Below are positions 38,079-46,790 of a stretch of 64,000 bases of DNA, one piece after another. The first letter of the stretch is position 1, and each line of letters opens with the position of its first letter. Both the position numbers and the translations under genes were made by a program. This DNA is from Bradyrhizobium sp. ISRA430 (GTDB taxonomy: Bacteria; Pseudomonadota; Alphaproteobacteria; Rhizobiales; Xanthobacteraceae): contig NZ_CP094516.1 in the NCBI RefSeq assembly GCF_029909975.1, forward strand, positions 3,162,001 to 3,226,000, written 5' to 3'. Below the pieces are notes generated by a model. It had not been told where the DNA came from and ran no database searches. It was given only the letters and a program-made list of their open reading frames with translations.

Positions 38079-39005
38079 TTATTTGCGGACCTTGAAGGCG
38101 AACAGACCCTGCGGCCGCAGCATCAGAATTCCGACGACTGCGAGCAGCGTCAGCACCTTCGCCATCGAGCCCGACATGAAGAACTCGAGCGTCGACTGGG
38201 TCTGCGAGATCGAGAAGGCGGAGGCGATGGTGCCGAGCAGGCTGGCGGCGCCGCCGAACACGACGACCAGGAAGGTATCGACGATGTAGAGCTGGCCGGA
38301 CGTCGGCCCGGTCGAGCCGATCATGGTGAAGGCCGAGCCGGCGACCCCGGCGATGCCGCAGCCGAGCGCGAAAGTGTAGCGGTCGACCTTCGCAGTATTG
38401 ATGCCGACGGCGCCCGCCATGATGCGGTTCTGTACGACGGCCCGGACCTGGCGGCCCCAGCGCGAGCGGAACATGATGTAGGCGACACCGATCGTGATCA
38501 GCACCGTCAGGCCCATCACGAAGACGCCGTTGATCGGAACTTCGATGGAGTCGGTGACATGCAGCGAGCCGAGCATCCACTGCGGCAGCTCGACGCCCAC
38601 CTCTCGCGCGCCGAAAATCGAGCGATAGGCCTGCTGCAACATGAGACTAAGTCCCCAGGTCGCAAGCAGCGTATCGAGCGGACGCTTGTAGAGGTGCCGG
38701 ATCAACACCCATTCCACCAGCATCCCGAGTGCGCCGGACGCCAGAAACGCCAGAATCATAGCGAGGAAGAAATAGCCGCTGAACAGGCTCGGCAAATAGG
38801 ACTGGAAGACGTTCGATGTCATCCAGGTCACATACGCGCCCAGGATCATGAACTCGCCATGCGCCATGTTGATGACGCCCATTTGGCCGAAGATGATCGC
38901 GAGCCCCAGCGCCATCAGGACGTAGACGGAAAACAGGCTCAGTCCGGCAAAGCCCTGCATGACGAAGATCGAGCCCAGGTCGCCAATCGAATAGTCGCCG
39001 AACAT
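38079..39005 (-). CDS. urtB: Urea/amide ABC transporter permease UrtB
   Basis: A 308-aa LivH-type permease. Typical blocks are LMALGLAIIFGQMGVINMAHGEFMILGAY near the N-terminus and SRWGRQVRAVVQNRIMAGAVGINT, which contacts the ATPase. It lacks the long N-terminal extension found in some UrtB proteins. Located between urtA and urtC, with a 150-bp gap to urtA. Confidence 0.94.
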   Translation of the reverse strand: MFGDYSIGDLGSIFVMQGFAGLSLFSVYVLMALGLAIIFGQMGVINMAHGEFMILGAYVTWMTSNVFQSYLPSLFSGYFFLAMILAFLASGALGMLVEWVLIRHLYKRPLDTLLATWGLSLMLQQAYRSIFGAREVGVELPQWMLGSLHVTDSIEVPINGVFVMGLTVLITIGVAYIMFRSRWGRQVRAVVQNRIMAGAVGINTAKVDRYTFALGCGIAGVAGSAFTMIGSTGPTSGQLYIVDTFLVVVFGGAASLLGTIASAFSISQTQSTLEFFMSGSMAKVLTLLAVVGILMLRPQGLFAFKVRK

Positions 39006-39155
39006 CTGATTTCTCCGTCGAGCACAGCGTCTCGCGTCCGAGGGGACAGGGTCCCGCGTCGCGAGCGACGTCGCGACGCGGGGTCGTGAAGCGCGGATTG
39101 AGGGTCCGCGCCAGGGAGCTCTTGCTCGGGGAAAGATCGCGGAAGCCTTGCGCGC

Positions 39156-40415
39156 TTACTGGTAGCCCTTCGGGAACGGATCTGGCTCGACCAGATCCGC
39201 GGTCTCGTAGATCAGTTCGAACTGACCATCGAGCTTGGCGCGACCGACGCGTGTTTTCGACCAGAGATGATGGTTCTCGTGGATGCGCACATAGCCCTCG
39301 GGTGCGCCCTTGAATTCCACGCCGGGCGAGGCGGCCGCGATCTTGTCGACGTCGAAGCTGCCGGCCTTTTCGACCGTCAGTTTCCAGAGCCATGGGCCGA
39401 GATAAGCCGCCTGCGTCACGTCACCAATCACGGTTTTCTCGCCCCAGATCTTCTTGAAGGCCGAGACGAAGGCCTGATTGTTGGCATTGTCGAGCGATTG
39501 GAAGTACTTCATGCAGGCGTAGGCACCCGCGATGTTTTCGCCGCCGATGCCGTCGATCTCGTCCTCAGTCACCGAGATTGTCAGCAGCGCCTGCTTGGAG
39601 AGGTCGATGCCGGCTGCCTTGAGCTGCTTGTAGAAGGCGACGTTCGAGCCGCCGACCACGTCGGTGAAGATCACGTCGGGCTTGGTCAGCTTGATCTTGT
39701 TGATCACCGAATTGAACTGGGTGCTGCCGAGCGCATAATACTCCTCGCCGACGACCTTGCCCTTCAGCACGTTCTCGACGTGCTTGCGCGCGATCTTGTT
39801 CGAGGTGCGCGGCCAGATGTAGTCCGAGCCGATGAAGAAGAACGACTTGGCGCCCTTCTCCTTGGCGATCCAGTTCAGGCCGGCGAGGATCTGCTGGGTG
39901 GCTTCCTGGCCGGTGTAGATCACGTTCTTGGACTGCTCGAGACCTTCGTAGAAGGTCGGGTAGTAGAGCATGCCGTTGTACTGCTCGACGACCGGCAGCA
40001 CCGCCTTGCGCGAGGCCGAGGTCCAGCAGCCCATGATGGCTGCGACCTTGTCGTTGACGAGGAGCTTCTTGGCTTTCTCCGCGAAGGTCGGCCAGTCGCT
40101 GGCGCCGTCTTCCTGGATGACCTTGATCTTGCGGCCGAGCACACCGCCGGCAGCGTTGATCTGCTCGATCGCGAGCTTCTCGGCTTCGATCGAGCCGGTC
40201 TCCGAGATCGCCATCGTGCCGGTGGCCGAGTGCAGGATGCCGACGGTGACTTCAGTATCGGTTACCGCGAGGCCCGTGGTGTTGACTGCCGAGGTCGCCG
40301 GAGCCTGCGCGAAGGACGCCTTCGGCAGCATCGTGATGGCCGGCACAGCAGCCATGCCCATCAATAGTTTGCGCCGAAGCGGCGACAACAACCCCTTGTT
40401 TGCTTCGTCTGACAT
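39156..40415 (-). CDS. urtA: Urea/amide ABC transporter substrate-binding protein UrtA
   Basis: A 419-aa periplasmic protein with an N-terminal signal (SPLRRKLLMGMAAVPAITMLPKASFAQ, twin-arginine-like). UrtA/FmdD-type blocks follow: VGILHSATGTMAISETGS, GCWTSASRKAVLPVVEQYNGMLYYPTFYEG and NVIYTGQEATQQ. The ATG at 40415 is preferred as it gives a plausible signal; the frame is open 34 codons further upstream. It is the first gene of the operon and divergent from the hybrid sensor kinase. The ligand is likely formamide, acetamide or urea. Confidence 0.94.
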   Translation of the reverse strand: MSDEANKGLLSPLRRKLLMGMAAVPAITMLPKASFAQAPATSAVNTTGLAVTDTEVTVGILHSATGTMAISETGSIEAEKLAIEQINAAGGVLGRKIKVIQEDGASDWPTFAEKAKKLLVNDKVAAIMGCWTSASRKAVLPVVEQYNGMLYYPTFYEGLEQSKNVIYTGQEATQQILAGLNWIAKEKGAKSFFFIGSDYIWPRTSNKIARKHVENVLKGKVVGEEYYALGSTQFNSVINKIKLTKPDVIFTDVVGGSNVAFYKQLKAAGIDLSKQALLTISVTEDEIDGIGGENIAGAYACMKYFQSLDNANNQAFVSAFKKIWGEKTVIGDVTQAAYLGPWLWKLTVEKAGSFDVDKIAAASPGVEFKGAPEGYVRIHENHHLWSKTRVGRAKLDGQFELIYETADLVEPDPFPKGYQ

Positions 40416-40487
40416 GGGCACCCCACTGTTTGTTCGAGGACACGCGTTTGGTGCCGTGAGGATGGCTCTAATTTGTGCAGCGCGAGC

Positions 40488-40505
40488 ATACGCAAGATCG
40501 CGTAT
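40488..40505. promoter_or_regulatory. 18-bp palindrome between urtA and the sensor kinase
   Basis: ATACGC-aagatc-GCGTAT is a perfect 6-6-6 inverted repeat in the divergent gap, 72 bp before urtA and 79 bp before the kinase start. It is a plausible binding site for the LuxR-type response regulator that follows the kinase. Confidence 0.5.
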
Positions 40506-40535
40506 ACTGCACCGCAAAATGCCGACGTAGGCTTT

Positions 40536-40551
40536 TGGTACAGGATTTGCG
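40536..40551 (+). promoter_or_regulatory. Sigma-54 promoter of the hybrid sensor kinase
   Basis: TGGTAC-aggat-TTGCG fits the TGGCAC-N5-TTGCW consensus with the required GG and GC 12 bp apart. The transcript would begin near 40562, about 23 bp before the GTG start and just ahead of the GGGAGTGGGG ribosome binding site. RpoN control would tie expression to nitrogen limitation. Confidence 0.7.
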
Positions 40552-40584
40552 TGGGCTCCGGGTCCGTATCGGGAGTGGGGTTAA

Positions 40585-43500
40585 GTGGCAGGGCGGCAGC
40601 AAATAGACCGCGTCAGGCGCCAGTACAACCAATGGGTTGCCAATCAGACGCTGGAAGACTACGCGCTGCGCTTCACCGCCAAGAGCGCGCGGCGCTGGTC
40701 CGCCGCCCGCGTCGCCAATACCGCGCTCGGCGCAATCTCCTTCCTCGCGCTTGAAGCAATCGGCGGTACCATCACGCTGAATTACGGCGCCAGCAACGCA
40801 ACCGCAGCGATCCTAGTCGTCAGCGTCATCATCTTCCTGTGCGGGCTGCCGATTGCCTATTATGCCGCCAAATGCGGCATCGATATCGACCTGCTGACCC
40901 GCGGCGCCGGCTTCGGCTATATCGGCTCGACGATCACTTCGCTGATCTACGCCTCTTTCACTTTTATCTTTTTCGCCTTCGAGGCGGTCATTCTGGCAGC
41001 GGCGCTGGAGATGTGCTTCGGCATTCCGCGACCGCTCGGCTATCTCATCAGCGCCATCGTCATCATCCCGCTGGTGACCTACGGCATCACCCTGATCAGC
41101 CGCTTCCAGCTATGGACGCAGCCACTCTGGGTCGTCCTTCATCTCCTTCCGTTCCTGGCGATCGCCTGGGCCAATCCGCATTCGTTCGTGGAGTGGCGAA
41201 AATTCGCCGGCGAGCACGGCGACACCAGCGGCCATCTCGATCTGCTGCTGTTCGGCACCGCGGCGTCGGTGGTGTTCTCGCTGGTGGCCCAAATCGGCGA
41301 GCAGGTCGACTTCCTGCGCTTCCTGCCGCGCGACCGCCGCACTTCCAAGACCTCGTGGTGGATTGCGCTGCTCTGCGCCGGTCCGGGCTGGATCATCTTC
41401 GGCGCGCTGAAGCTGTTGGTCGGATCGTTCCTCGCCTATTTCGCGCTGAGCCACGGCGTCGCGCTCGAACAGGCCGCCGAGCCCGCCGACATGTATCTCG
41501 AAGCATTTCGCTACGTGCTGTCGCAGCCGGATCTGGCGCTGGCGCTGACCGGCACCTTCGTCATCCTCTCGCAAGTCAAGATCAACGTCACCAACGCCTA
41601 TGCCGGCTCGATCGCCTGGTCGAACTTCTTCTCGCGGCTGACCCACAGCCATCCCGGCCGCGTGGTCTGGCTGGTGTTCAACGTGATGGTGGCGCTGCTG
41701 CTGATGGAGATCGGCGTCTACAAGGCACTGGAGCAGACGCTCGCGCTTTATTCCAACGTCGCGATCGCCTGGGTCGGCGCGCTGGTCGCCGATCTCGTGA
41801 TCAACAAGCCACTCGGCTTGCGCCCGCCGCAGATTGAGTTCAAGCGCGCACATCTCTACGACATCAACCTGGTCGGCGTCGGCGCCATGACCATCGCGAC
41901 CATCGTCTCGATCTCGGCGTTCTACGGCCTGTTCGGGCCGACCACGAAGGCGCTATCAGCCTTCGTCGCGCTCGCTGCGGCCTTCATCGCGGCGCCGCTC
42001 ATCGCATGGGCCACCGACGGCAAGTACTATATCGCCCGCAAGCCGAAGCGAAGCTGGCAGAACGTCGAGGCGATCAAGTGCTGTATCTGCGAGCATTCGT
42101 TCGAGCCAGAGGACATGGCCTCCTGCCCTGCGTACGCCGGACCGATCTGCTCGCTCTGCTGCTCGCTCGACGCCCGCTGCCACGATCTCTGCAAGCCGCA
42201 CGCACGGGCCGGCGTGCAGGTGGCGGCGGCGCTCGGCAAGATGCTGCCCGAGACGATCCATGCGCGGATCAACTCGCAGTTCGGCCAGTATGTCGGCGTG
42301 TTCGCGGTCTCGGCCGGGCTCGTCGCGCTCGTGCTCGGGCTCATCTATTTGCAAACCTCGGCGACCGTGCATGCGGACGCGCTGCTCGCAGACGTGCTAT
42401 GGAAGGTGTTCTTTGCGCTGATCATCATCATCGGCGTGGTCGCCTGGCTGTTCGTGCTGGCGCAACAGAGCCGGCGGGCGGCCGAGGAAGAGACGCGGCG
42501 GCAGACCGCGCTCCTGATCCAGGAGATCGACGCGCACAAGCGCACCGACGCCGAGTTGCAGCGCGCCAAGGAGGTCGCGGAGTCTGCCAACCTTGCCAAG
42601 AGCCGCTACGTCGTAGGCCTGAGCCACGAGCTGCGTTCACCGCTCAACGCGATCTCCGGCTATGCGCAGCTCCTTGAGCAAGACAATGGTTTGCAGGCGC
42701 GGCCGCGCGACCAGGTTCGGGTGGTCCGCCGCAGTGCCGACCATCTGTCAGGACTGATCGATGGCATTCTCGACATCTCCAAGATCGAGGCCGGACGGCT
42801 CTATCTGTCCCGCGACGAGGTCCGTCTGAACGATTTCCTCGACCAGCTCGTCGGCATGTTCCGCCTGCAGGCGGCGGCAAAGAGCATAGACTTCGTGTTC
42901 AAGCGGCCGGACGTGCTGCCGGTGGTGGTCTATGCGGACGAAAAACGGTTGCGGCAGATCCTGATCAATTTGCTGTCGAACGCAATCAAGTTCACGCAAA
43001 GCGGCAGCGTCAAGTTCGTCGTGCACTATCGCAGCCCGGTCGCCGAGTTCGAGGTGGTCGATACCGGGCCCGGCATCCAGCCGGACGATCTCGAACGCAT
43101 CTTTGCGCCCTTCGAGCGCGGCGCGCTCGGCGTCGCGCAGCCGCAGACCGGCACCGGCCTGGGACTGACCATCAGCCGACTGCTCGCAGGCGTGATGGGC
43201 GGCGACATCAAGGTGACGAGCACGGTCGGCGCCGGCGCGACCTTTAGTGTCAAACTGCTGCTCTCCGAAGTGACAAATCCGCGGCGCGATGCGCCGGTAG
43301 AGGCGCCGGTCTACGGCTATCTCGGTCCGCGCAAGACCGTTTTGATCACCGACGACGATCCGACCCATCGCGACCTCCTGCGCGAGGTGCTGGCGCCGCT
43401 CGGCTTCATCCTGCTCAGCGCGCCCGACGGACCCGGCTGCCTGGCGCTGGCGCAGCACTGCCGGCCCGATCTGTTCCTGCTCGACATCTCCATGGCCGGC

Positions 43501-43953
43501 ATGGACGGCTGGACGGTGGCGGAAACTCTGCGCGCCAACGGCCATCACAGCGCGCGCATCCTGATGGTGTCGGCGAGCGCGCTGGAAGCGCACGGCGCGC
43601 CGCTGGCGCAGCCGTTCCATGACGGCTATCTCATGAAGCCGATCGACATCCCGCGGCTGCTGGAGACCATCCGCCAATTGCTGAAGCTCGAATGGCAGTA
43701 CGAAGCCGACCAGGCGCCGGTGCCGCTGTGGAAGCCGGAGAGCGGTTCGCGGCCGCCGGCGAAATTTGTCGAGGAGTTGATCGGCCTCGGTCGGCTCGGC
43801 TATGTCCGGGCGATCCAGCTCAAGCTCGACGAGATCGGCGACGAGCTGCCGGAGCATGCTGATTTTGTCACCCATATGCGTGCACTGGTCGACCGCTTCG
43901 ATCTCGACCAGTACATGGCTACATTGAAAGCCCTGCACAGCTATGATCACTGA
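40585..43953 (+). CDS. Hybrid sensor histidine kinase with NCS1-type permease sensor domain
   Basis: A 1122-aa membrane protein. Residues 1 to about 485 resemble a purine/cytosine permease of the NCS1 family (about 12 helices, LLTRGAGFGYIGSTITSLIYASF). Residues 498-539 form a Cys-rich segment with Cys at 499, 500, 502, 514, 522, 525, 526, 532 and 536. Two more helices follow, at about 570-590 and 610-630. The kinase part has H681 (GLSHELRSPLNAI) and ATP-lid motifs (NLLSNAIKFT, DTGPGI, GTGLGLTIS). A receiver domain carries D967 (FLLDISMAGMDG). The GTG start at 40585 has GGGAGTGGGG upstream. The permease may sense amide or nucleobase flux rather than transport freely; this is inference. CbrA is a known analogue with a different transporter. 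Confidence 0.85.
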   Translation: MAGRQQIDRVRRQYNQWVANQTLEDYALRFTAKSARRWSAARVANTALGAISFLALEAIGGTITLNYGASNATAAILVVSVIIFLCGLPIAYYAAKCGIDIDLLTRGAGFGYIGSTITSLIYASFTFIFFAFEAVILAAALEMCFGIPRPLGYLISAIVIIPLVTYGITLISRFQLWTQPLWVVLHLLPFLAIAWANPHSFVEWRKFAGEHGDTSGHLDLLLFGTAASVVFSLVAQIGEQVDFLRFLPRDRRTSKTSWWIALLCAGPGWIIFGALKLLVGSFLAYFALSHGVALEQAAEPADMYLEAFRYVLSQPDLALALTGTFVILSQVKINVTNAYAGSIAWSNFFSRLTHSHPGRVVWLVFNVMVALLLMEIGVYKALEQTLALYSNVAIAWVGALVADLVINKPLGLRPPQIEFKRAHLYDINLVGVGAMTIATIVSISAFYGLFGPTTKALSAFVALAAAFIAAPLIAWATDGKYYIARKPKRSWQNVEAIKCCICEHSFEPEDMASCPAYAGPICSLCCSLDARCHDLCKPHARAGVQVAAALGKMLPETIHARINSQFGQYVGVFAVSAGLVALVLGLIYLQTSATVHADALLADVLWKVFFALIIIIGVVAWLFVLAQQSRRAAEEETRRQTALLIQEIDAHKRTDAELQRAKEVAESANLAKSRYVVGLSHELRSPLNAISGYAQLLEQDNGLQARPRDQVRVVRRSADHLSGLIDGILDISKIEAGRLYLSRDEVRLNDFLDQLVGMFRLQAAAKSIDFVFKRPDVLPVVVYADEKRLRQILINLLSNAIKFTQSGSVKFVVHYRSPVAEFEVVDTGPGIQPDDLERIFAPFERGALGVAQPQTGTGLGLTISRLLAGVMGGDIKVTSTVGAGATFSVKLLLSEVTNPRRDAPVEAPVYGYLGPRKTVLITDDDPTHRDLLREVLAPLGFILLSAPDGPGCLALAQHCRPDLFLLDISMAGMDGWTVAETLRANGHHSARILMVSASALEAHGAPLAQPFHDGYLMKPIDIPRLLETIRQLLKLEWQYEADQAPVPLWKPESGSRPPAKFVEELIGLGRLGYVRAIQLKLDEIGDELPEHADFVTHMRALVDRFDLDQYMATLKALHSYDH

Positions 43954-44872
43954 CCCCAAAAAGCGCGATGTTGCCCTCATCGTGGACGACTCACCCGAAA
44001 CGCTTCGGATGCTGACCGACGCACTCGACGGCGTAGGAATGACGGTCATGGTTGCGCTCGACGGCGCATCGGCTATGCGGATAGTCGAGCAGATCACGCC
44101 TGATATCGTCCTGATGGACGCGGTCATGCCCGGCATGGACGGCTTTGAGACGTGCCGGCGGCTGAAGCGCGACGCCGGCCTCGACAACGTTCCAATCATC
44201 TTCTTGACCGGGTTGGCCGAAACCGAACACATCGTGCGCGGTCTGGAAGCCGGCGGCGTCGACTATGTCACCAAGCCGATCGTGATAGAGGAAATGCTGG
44301 CGCGCATCCGCGTCCACCTCGCCAATGCGCGGCTGACGCAGAGCGCCCGCGCAGCGCTCGACGTTTCCGGCCGTTATCTACTCGCGGTGAACGACGCCGG
44401 CAAGATCAAGTGGGCGACGCCGCAGGCGCAGAAGCTGCTGGCGGATGCGCTTGCGGTCGATTCCAACGATGACTTCGTGCTGCCTGACCCTATACCGCAA
44501 TGGCTCGATCAGACACAAAAGGGCAAGGCCAGCTCGAAGGCTGCCTCGATGGTATCGTCTCCCGGCAACGAGCAACTCCGGCTGCAATATGTGGGCAAGC
44601 TCGGCCCGAATGAATTCCTGCTGCGGCTGGCAAAGGATTCAGGCGCAGACTCGCTGGCGGAATTCCCCAGCGAACTCGGGCTGACGACACGCGAGGGCGA
44701 AGTGCTGTCGTGGCTGGCCAAAGGCAAGACCAACCGCGACATCGCTCAGATCCTCGGACTCTCGCCGCGCACGGTCGACAAACATCTCGAGCAGATTTAT
44801 TCCAAGCTCGGCGTCGAGAACCGCACTGCTGCAGCGGCGATCGCGGTCAACGCAAACCGTCACAACTCGTAG
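43943..44872 (+). CDS. Response regulator, receiver plus LuxR-type HTH
   Basis: A 309-aa regulator. The receiver domain spans about 8-125 with phosphoacceptor D59 (IVLMDAVMPGMDGFE) and the KP motif (YVTKPIVIEEM). The C-terminal LuxR helix-turn-helix spans about 245-300 (TTREGEVLSWLAKGKTNRDIAQILGLSPRTVDKHLEQIYSKLG in part). The linker of about 120 residues resembles a degenerate PAS-like region. It overlaps the kinase gene by 11 bp, so they are a cognate pair, and probably activates the divergent urt-fmd-amiE operon. Confidence 0.9.
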   Translation: MITDPKKRDVALIVDDSPETLRMLTDALDGVGMTVMVALDGASAMRIVEQITPDIVLMDAVMPGMDGFETCRRLKRDAGLDNVPIIFLTGLAETEHIVRGLEAGGVDYVTKPIVIEEMLARIRVHLANARLTQSARAALDVSGRYLLAVNDAGKIKWATPQAQKLLADALAVDSNDDFVLPDPIPQWLDQTQKGKASSKAASMVSSPGNEQLRLQYVGKLGPNEFLLRLAKDSGADSLAEFPSELGLTTREGEVLSWLAKGKTNRDIAQILGLSPRTVDKHLEQIYSKLGVENRTAAAAIAVNANRHNS

Positions 44873-45102
44873 CAGCTTCTAGTGACGCATTGCTTCTGAA
44901 CGGCGGGATGCTGTGGTGACCCGAATTGACCCGTTGCAGAGCGGAACGAAGCGCTGATTTTGCGCCGCATCATTCCCAGTGCCACGAAACGCTCAATTTT
45001 TGAGCGTGCAACCATGGCGGAGCTCAGGCTTAATCGCATCAAGGTACGAATCGTGCCCACCAACGGATTGGCACGTATGCAAGACATGTGGTGGAGGATC
45101 GG

Positions 45103-45456
45103 ATGCGACGGCTCGCGCAGACCGCTCTACTTGCGTTCGTCTCCACACTGACCGGCACGGCGCTCGCTTTCGACAGCGGACAATACGACAACGTCTCGCC
45201 CGACATCCGGGCATGGTTCAAGTCCGTGATGGCGCCCAACGGTGTACCGTGCTGCGACATCTCCGATGGTCATCGCACCGACTATGAATATCGTGAAGGC
45301 GCCTATTGGGTTCCCATTGAAGGACAGTGGATGGCTGTACCCGAGCGGGCCATCATACGAGATCGCGGCAATCCGGTCGGTCAGGCCGTGGTGTGGTACG
45401 TGCATCACCGCGGCAACATCATCATCAGCTGTTTTGTACCGGCTGATGCTGTATAG
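45103..45456 (+). CDS. Small secreted protein of unknown function
   Basis: A 117-aa protein with a signal peptide (LAQTALLAFVSTLTGTALA, likely cleaved before FDSGQY). The mature part of about 95 residues contains NGVPCCDISDGHRTDYEY, then WVPIEGQWMAVPERAII and VWYVHHRGNIIISCFVPADAV. The Cys pair and third Cys may bind metal or form a disulfide. Similar small proteins are common in Bradyrhizobium-type genomes, but I know of no assigned function. The ATG at 45103 is chosen to place the signal; a GTG 15 bp upstream is in frame. Confidence 0.75.
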   Translation: MRRLAQTALLAFVSTLTGTALAFDSGQYDNVSPDIRAWFKSVMAPNGVPCCDISDGHRTDYEYREGAYWVPIEGQWMAVPERAIIRDRGNPVGQAVVWYVHHRGNIIISCFVPADAV

Positions 45457-45990
45457 ATTGTCGGAATGTCAGTCGGCCAGCAATACTGTTCCCTGACTGC
45501 GCTGCTACAAGCTTTTCGCCGAGCTCATGTGTATCTGCCCATGACGGTCAAGGACGGGCGCGATACCGTCATCGCTCGCACGTAAAGGTGCTTTCCTTCG
45601 GCGAAACCGAGCAGTCTTTCCGTGTGTACTGACCAGCTTGGCTGCTCGCATTCGTATGCTGGCGGTGATGAGCTTTTTCTTGATCTCCCGGTGCACACGT
45701 TGTGCACACGCCGCTCTCTAAACCATTATAAACCTTTAACTCTCGATCCAATCCATCATGGGCGCTGTAGAAAACTTGCGATCTAAGTCATTCATTTTGC
45801 TGAGATCTTTCGACTCCGATCAGCCCTTTATGTTATTTGGACCGATTGAGAAATCTGGTTTGACGAGGCTTCCGCAGCTTGGCTCTTCTAGGACCATGTA
45901 TGCATGAATTGGAAGCGGAAATCGCTTCTTCGGATTCTCAGTGCACACGTGACGCACACGAGAGCGAGAGTGCACACATCTTCAAATCGT
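45457..45990. other. Intergenic region with repeat fragments
   Basis: No gene seen. It holds repeat copy C (45640-45770) and, at 45942-45980, three more GTGCACAC-type units, suggesting several decayed insertions of the same repeat family. Confidence 0.4.
45640..45770. repeat. Dispersed intergenic repeat, copy C (partial)
   Basis: Matches the distal half of copies A and B: TTGATCTCCCGGTGCACACG, the GTGCACAC tandem at 45691-45710, then CTCTCGATCCAATCCATCATGG. The tRNA-like part is missing. On the minus strand the shared part could encode a short peptide (VCTTCAPGDQ) also seen in copy B, which suggests it may derive from a gene end. Confidence 0.6.
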
Positions 45991-45996
45991 GCGTCC

Positions 45997-46130
45997 TCAG
46001 AGAACGGAAGTGACCTGCACATTCTGATAACGCTGGGTCAGGTGCGATGACGGCACCACGATGATCTTCTCGTCGCTTCCGCCGTGATTCTCAATCTTCA
46101 CGTCGATCGGCCGCACATTCATGACGGCGC
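45997..46130 (-). pseudogene. Inorganic pyrophosphatase (ppa) C-terminal remnant
   Basis: About 42 codons match the centre-to-C-terminal part of soluble pyrophosphatase: [23 protein letters not shown] followed by [11 protein letters not shown], like the RPVGVLKM-DEAG-D-KLVAVP-SKLS-EYDHI region of E. coli Ppa, and then a stop that cuts off the C-terminal helix. Upstream on the minus strand a stop and unrelated sequence follow. The gene is dead. Confidence 0.55.
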
Positions 46131-46790
46131 CTCAGCGAACTCCATCAGCGATTCCGTGGCGCGAACGTACGCATCCGGCGACGGCCCTGGTTAACGAAAT
46201 CAATCCGAAAGCAGATCACGTTATCGCCAGATCGCAAGGTATCGCGCTGGAGGATGATGCCGCGTGGGGCTTATATTCGGCTCCCTGCGCGGGCAAGTAC
46301 TCATCTGCAACTTGACTTTGGTCAGATTCCCAATTGCATCGTCCACATAGACTGCCTTTGCACGTGCGGGAGAACTCACCCCGCTCATGCTTGTCGGCGT
46401 TACGCGAGGGATTTTGCTTACGTTCGGAGCGATGGGAGCGGAGCGTGGCGCATTGCTCAACGGAGACCGGTCGCCATGCCGCTTCAACCAGATCCTTCCG
46501 AAGAAATCGTAGTTGATCAATGTTCGGGCGTACCGTTCGCTATGTTTGACGGCAACAAGCGGGGGCTCTGCGAGATCAACTCCGGGGCGTTGGCCGATCG
46601 CGCGACGGCTGACGGCGCCGATGAGAATGACATCCGCGCAACCTTTCACAGGCACCAAAGAACCATCCAGGCCATAGCCAGCCAGAACCATGATGCGGGG
46701 CAAGAACGGCCGATCATTACGACTTACCAGCTCACGCCGCTTCCCTAGTCTCGTGATACTTTCACCTCAGTCGAACATCTCGGAGGGAGC
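46131..46790. other. Degraded intergenic region
   Basis: Overlapping open frames exist on both strands (for example 46221-46703 minus and 46254-46748 plus), but none has a good ribosome binding site or recognisable motif, and the codon pattern does not favour one. Likely a decayed region. Confidence 0.4.

Noticed and set aside
35448..40415. Urea transporter serving urease
   Set aside because: No urease genes are in the window; the operon continues into formamidase and amidase genes, favouring short-chain amides, although urea transport cannot be excluded.
46221..46748. Overlapping 160-164-codon frames on both strands
   Set aside because: Neither frame shows motifs or a ribosome binding site, and the area otherwise contains only gene fragments. 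A membrane-fusion-protein remnant was considered for the minus frame but could not be supported.
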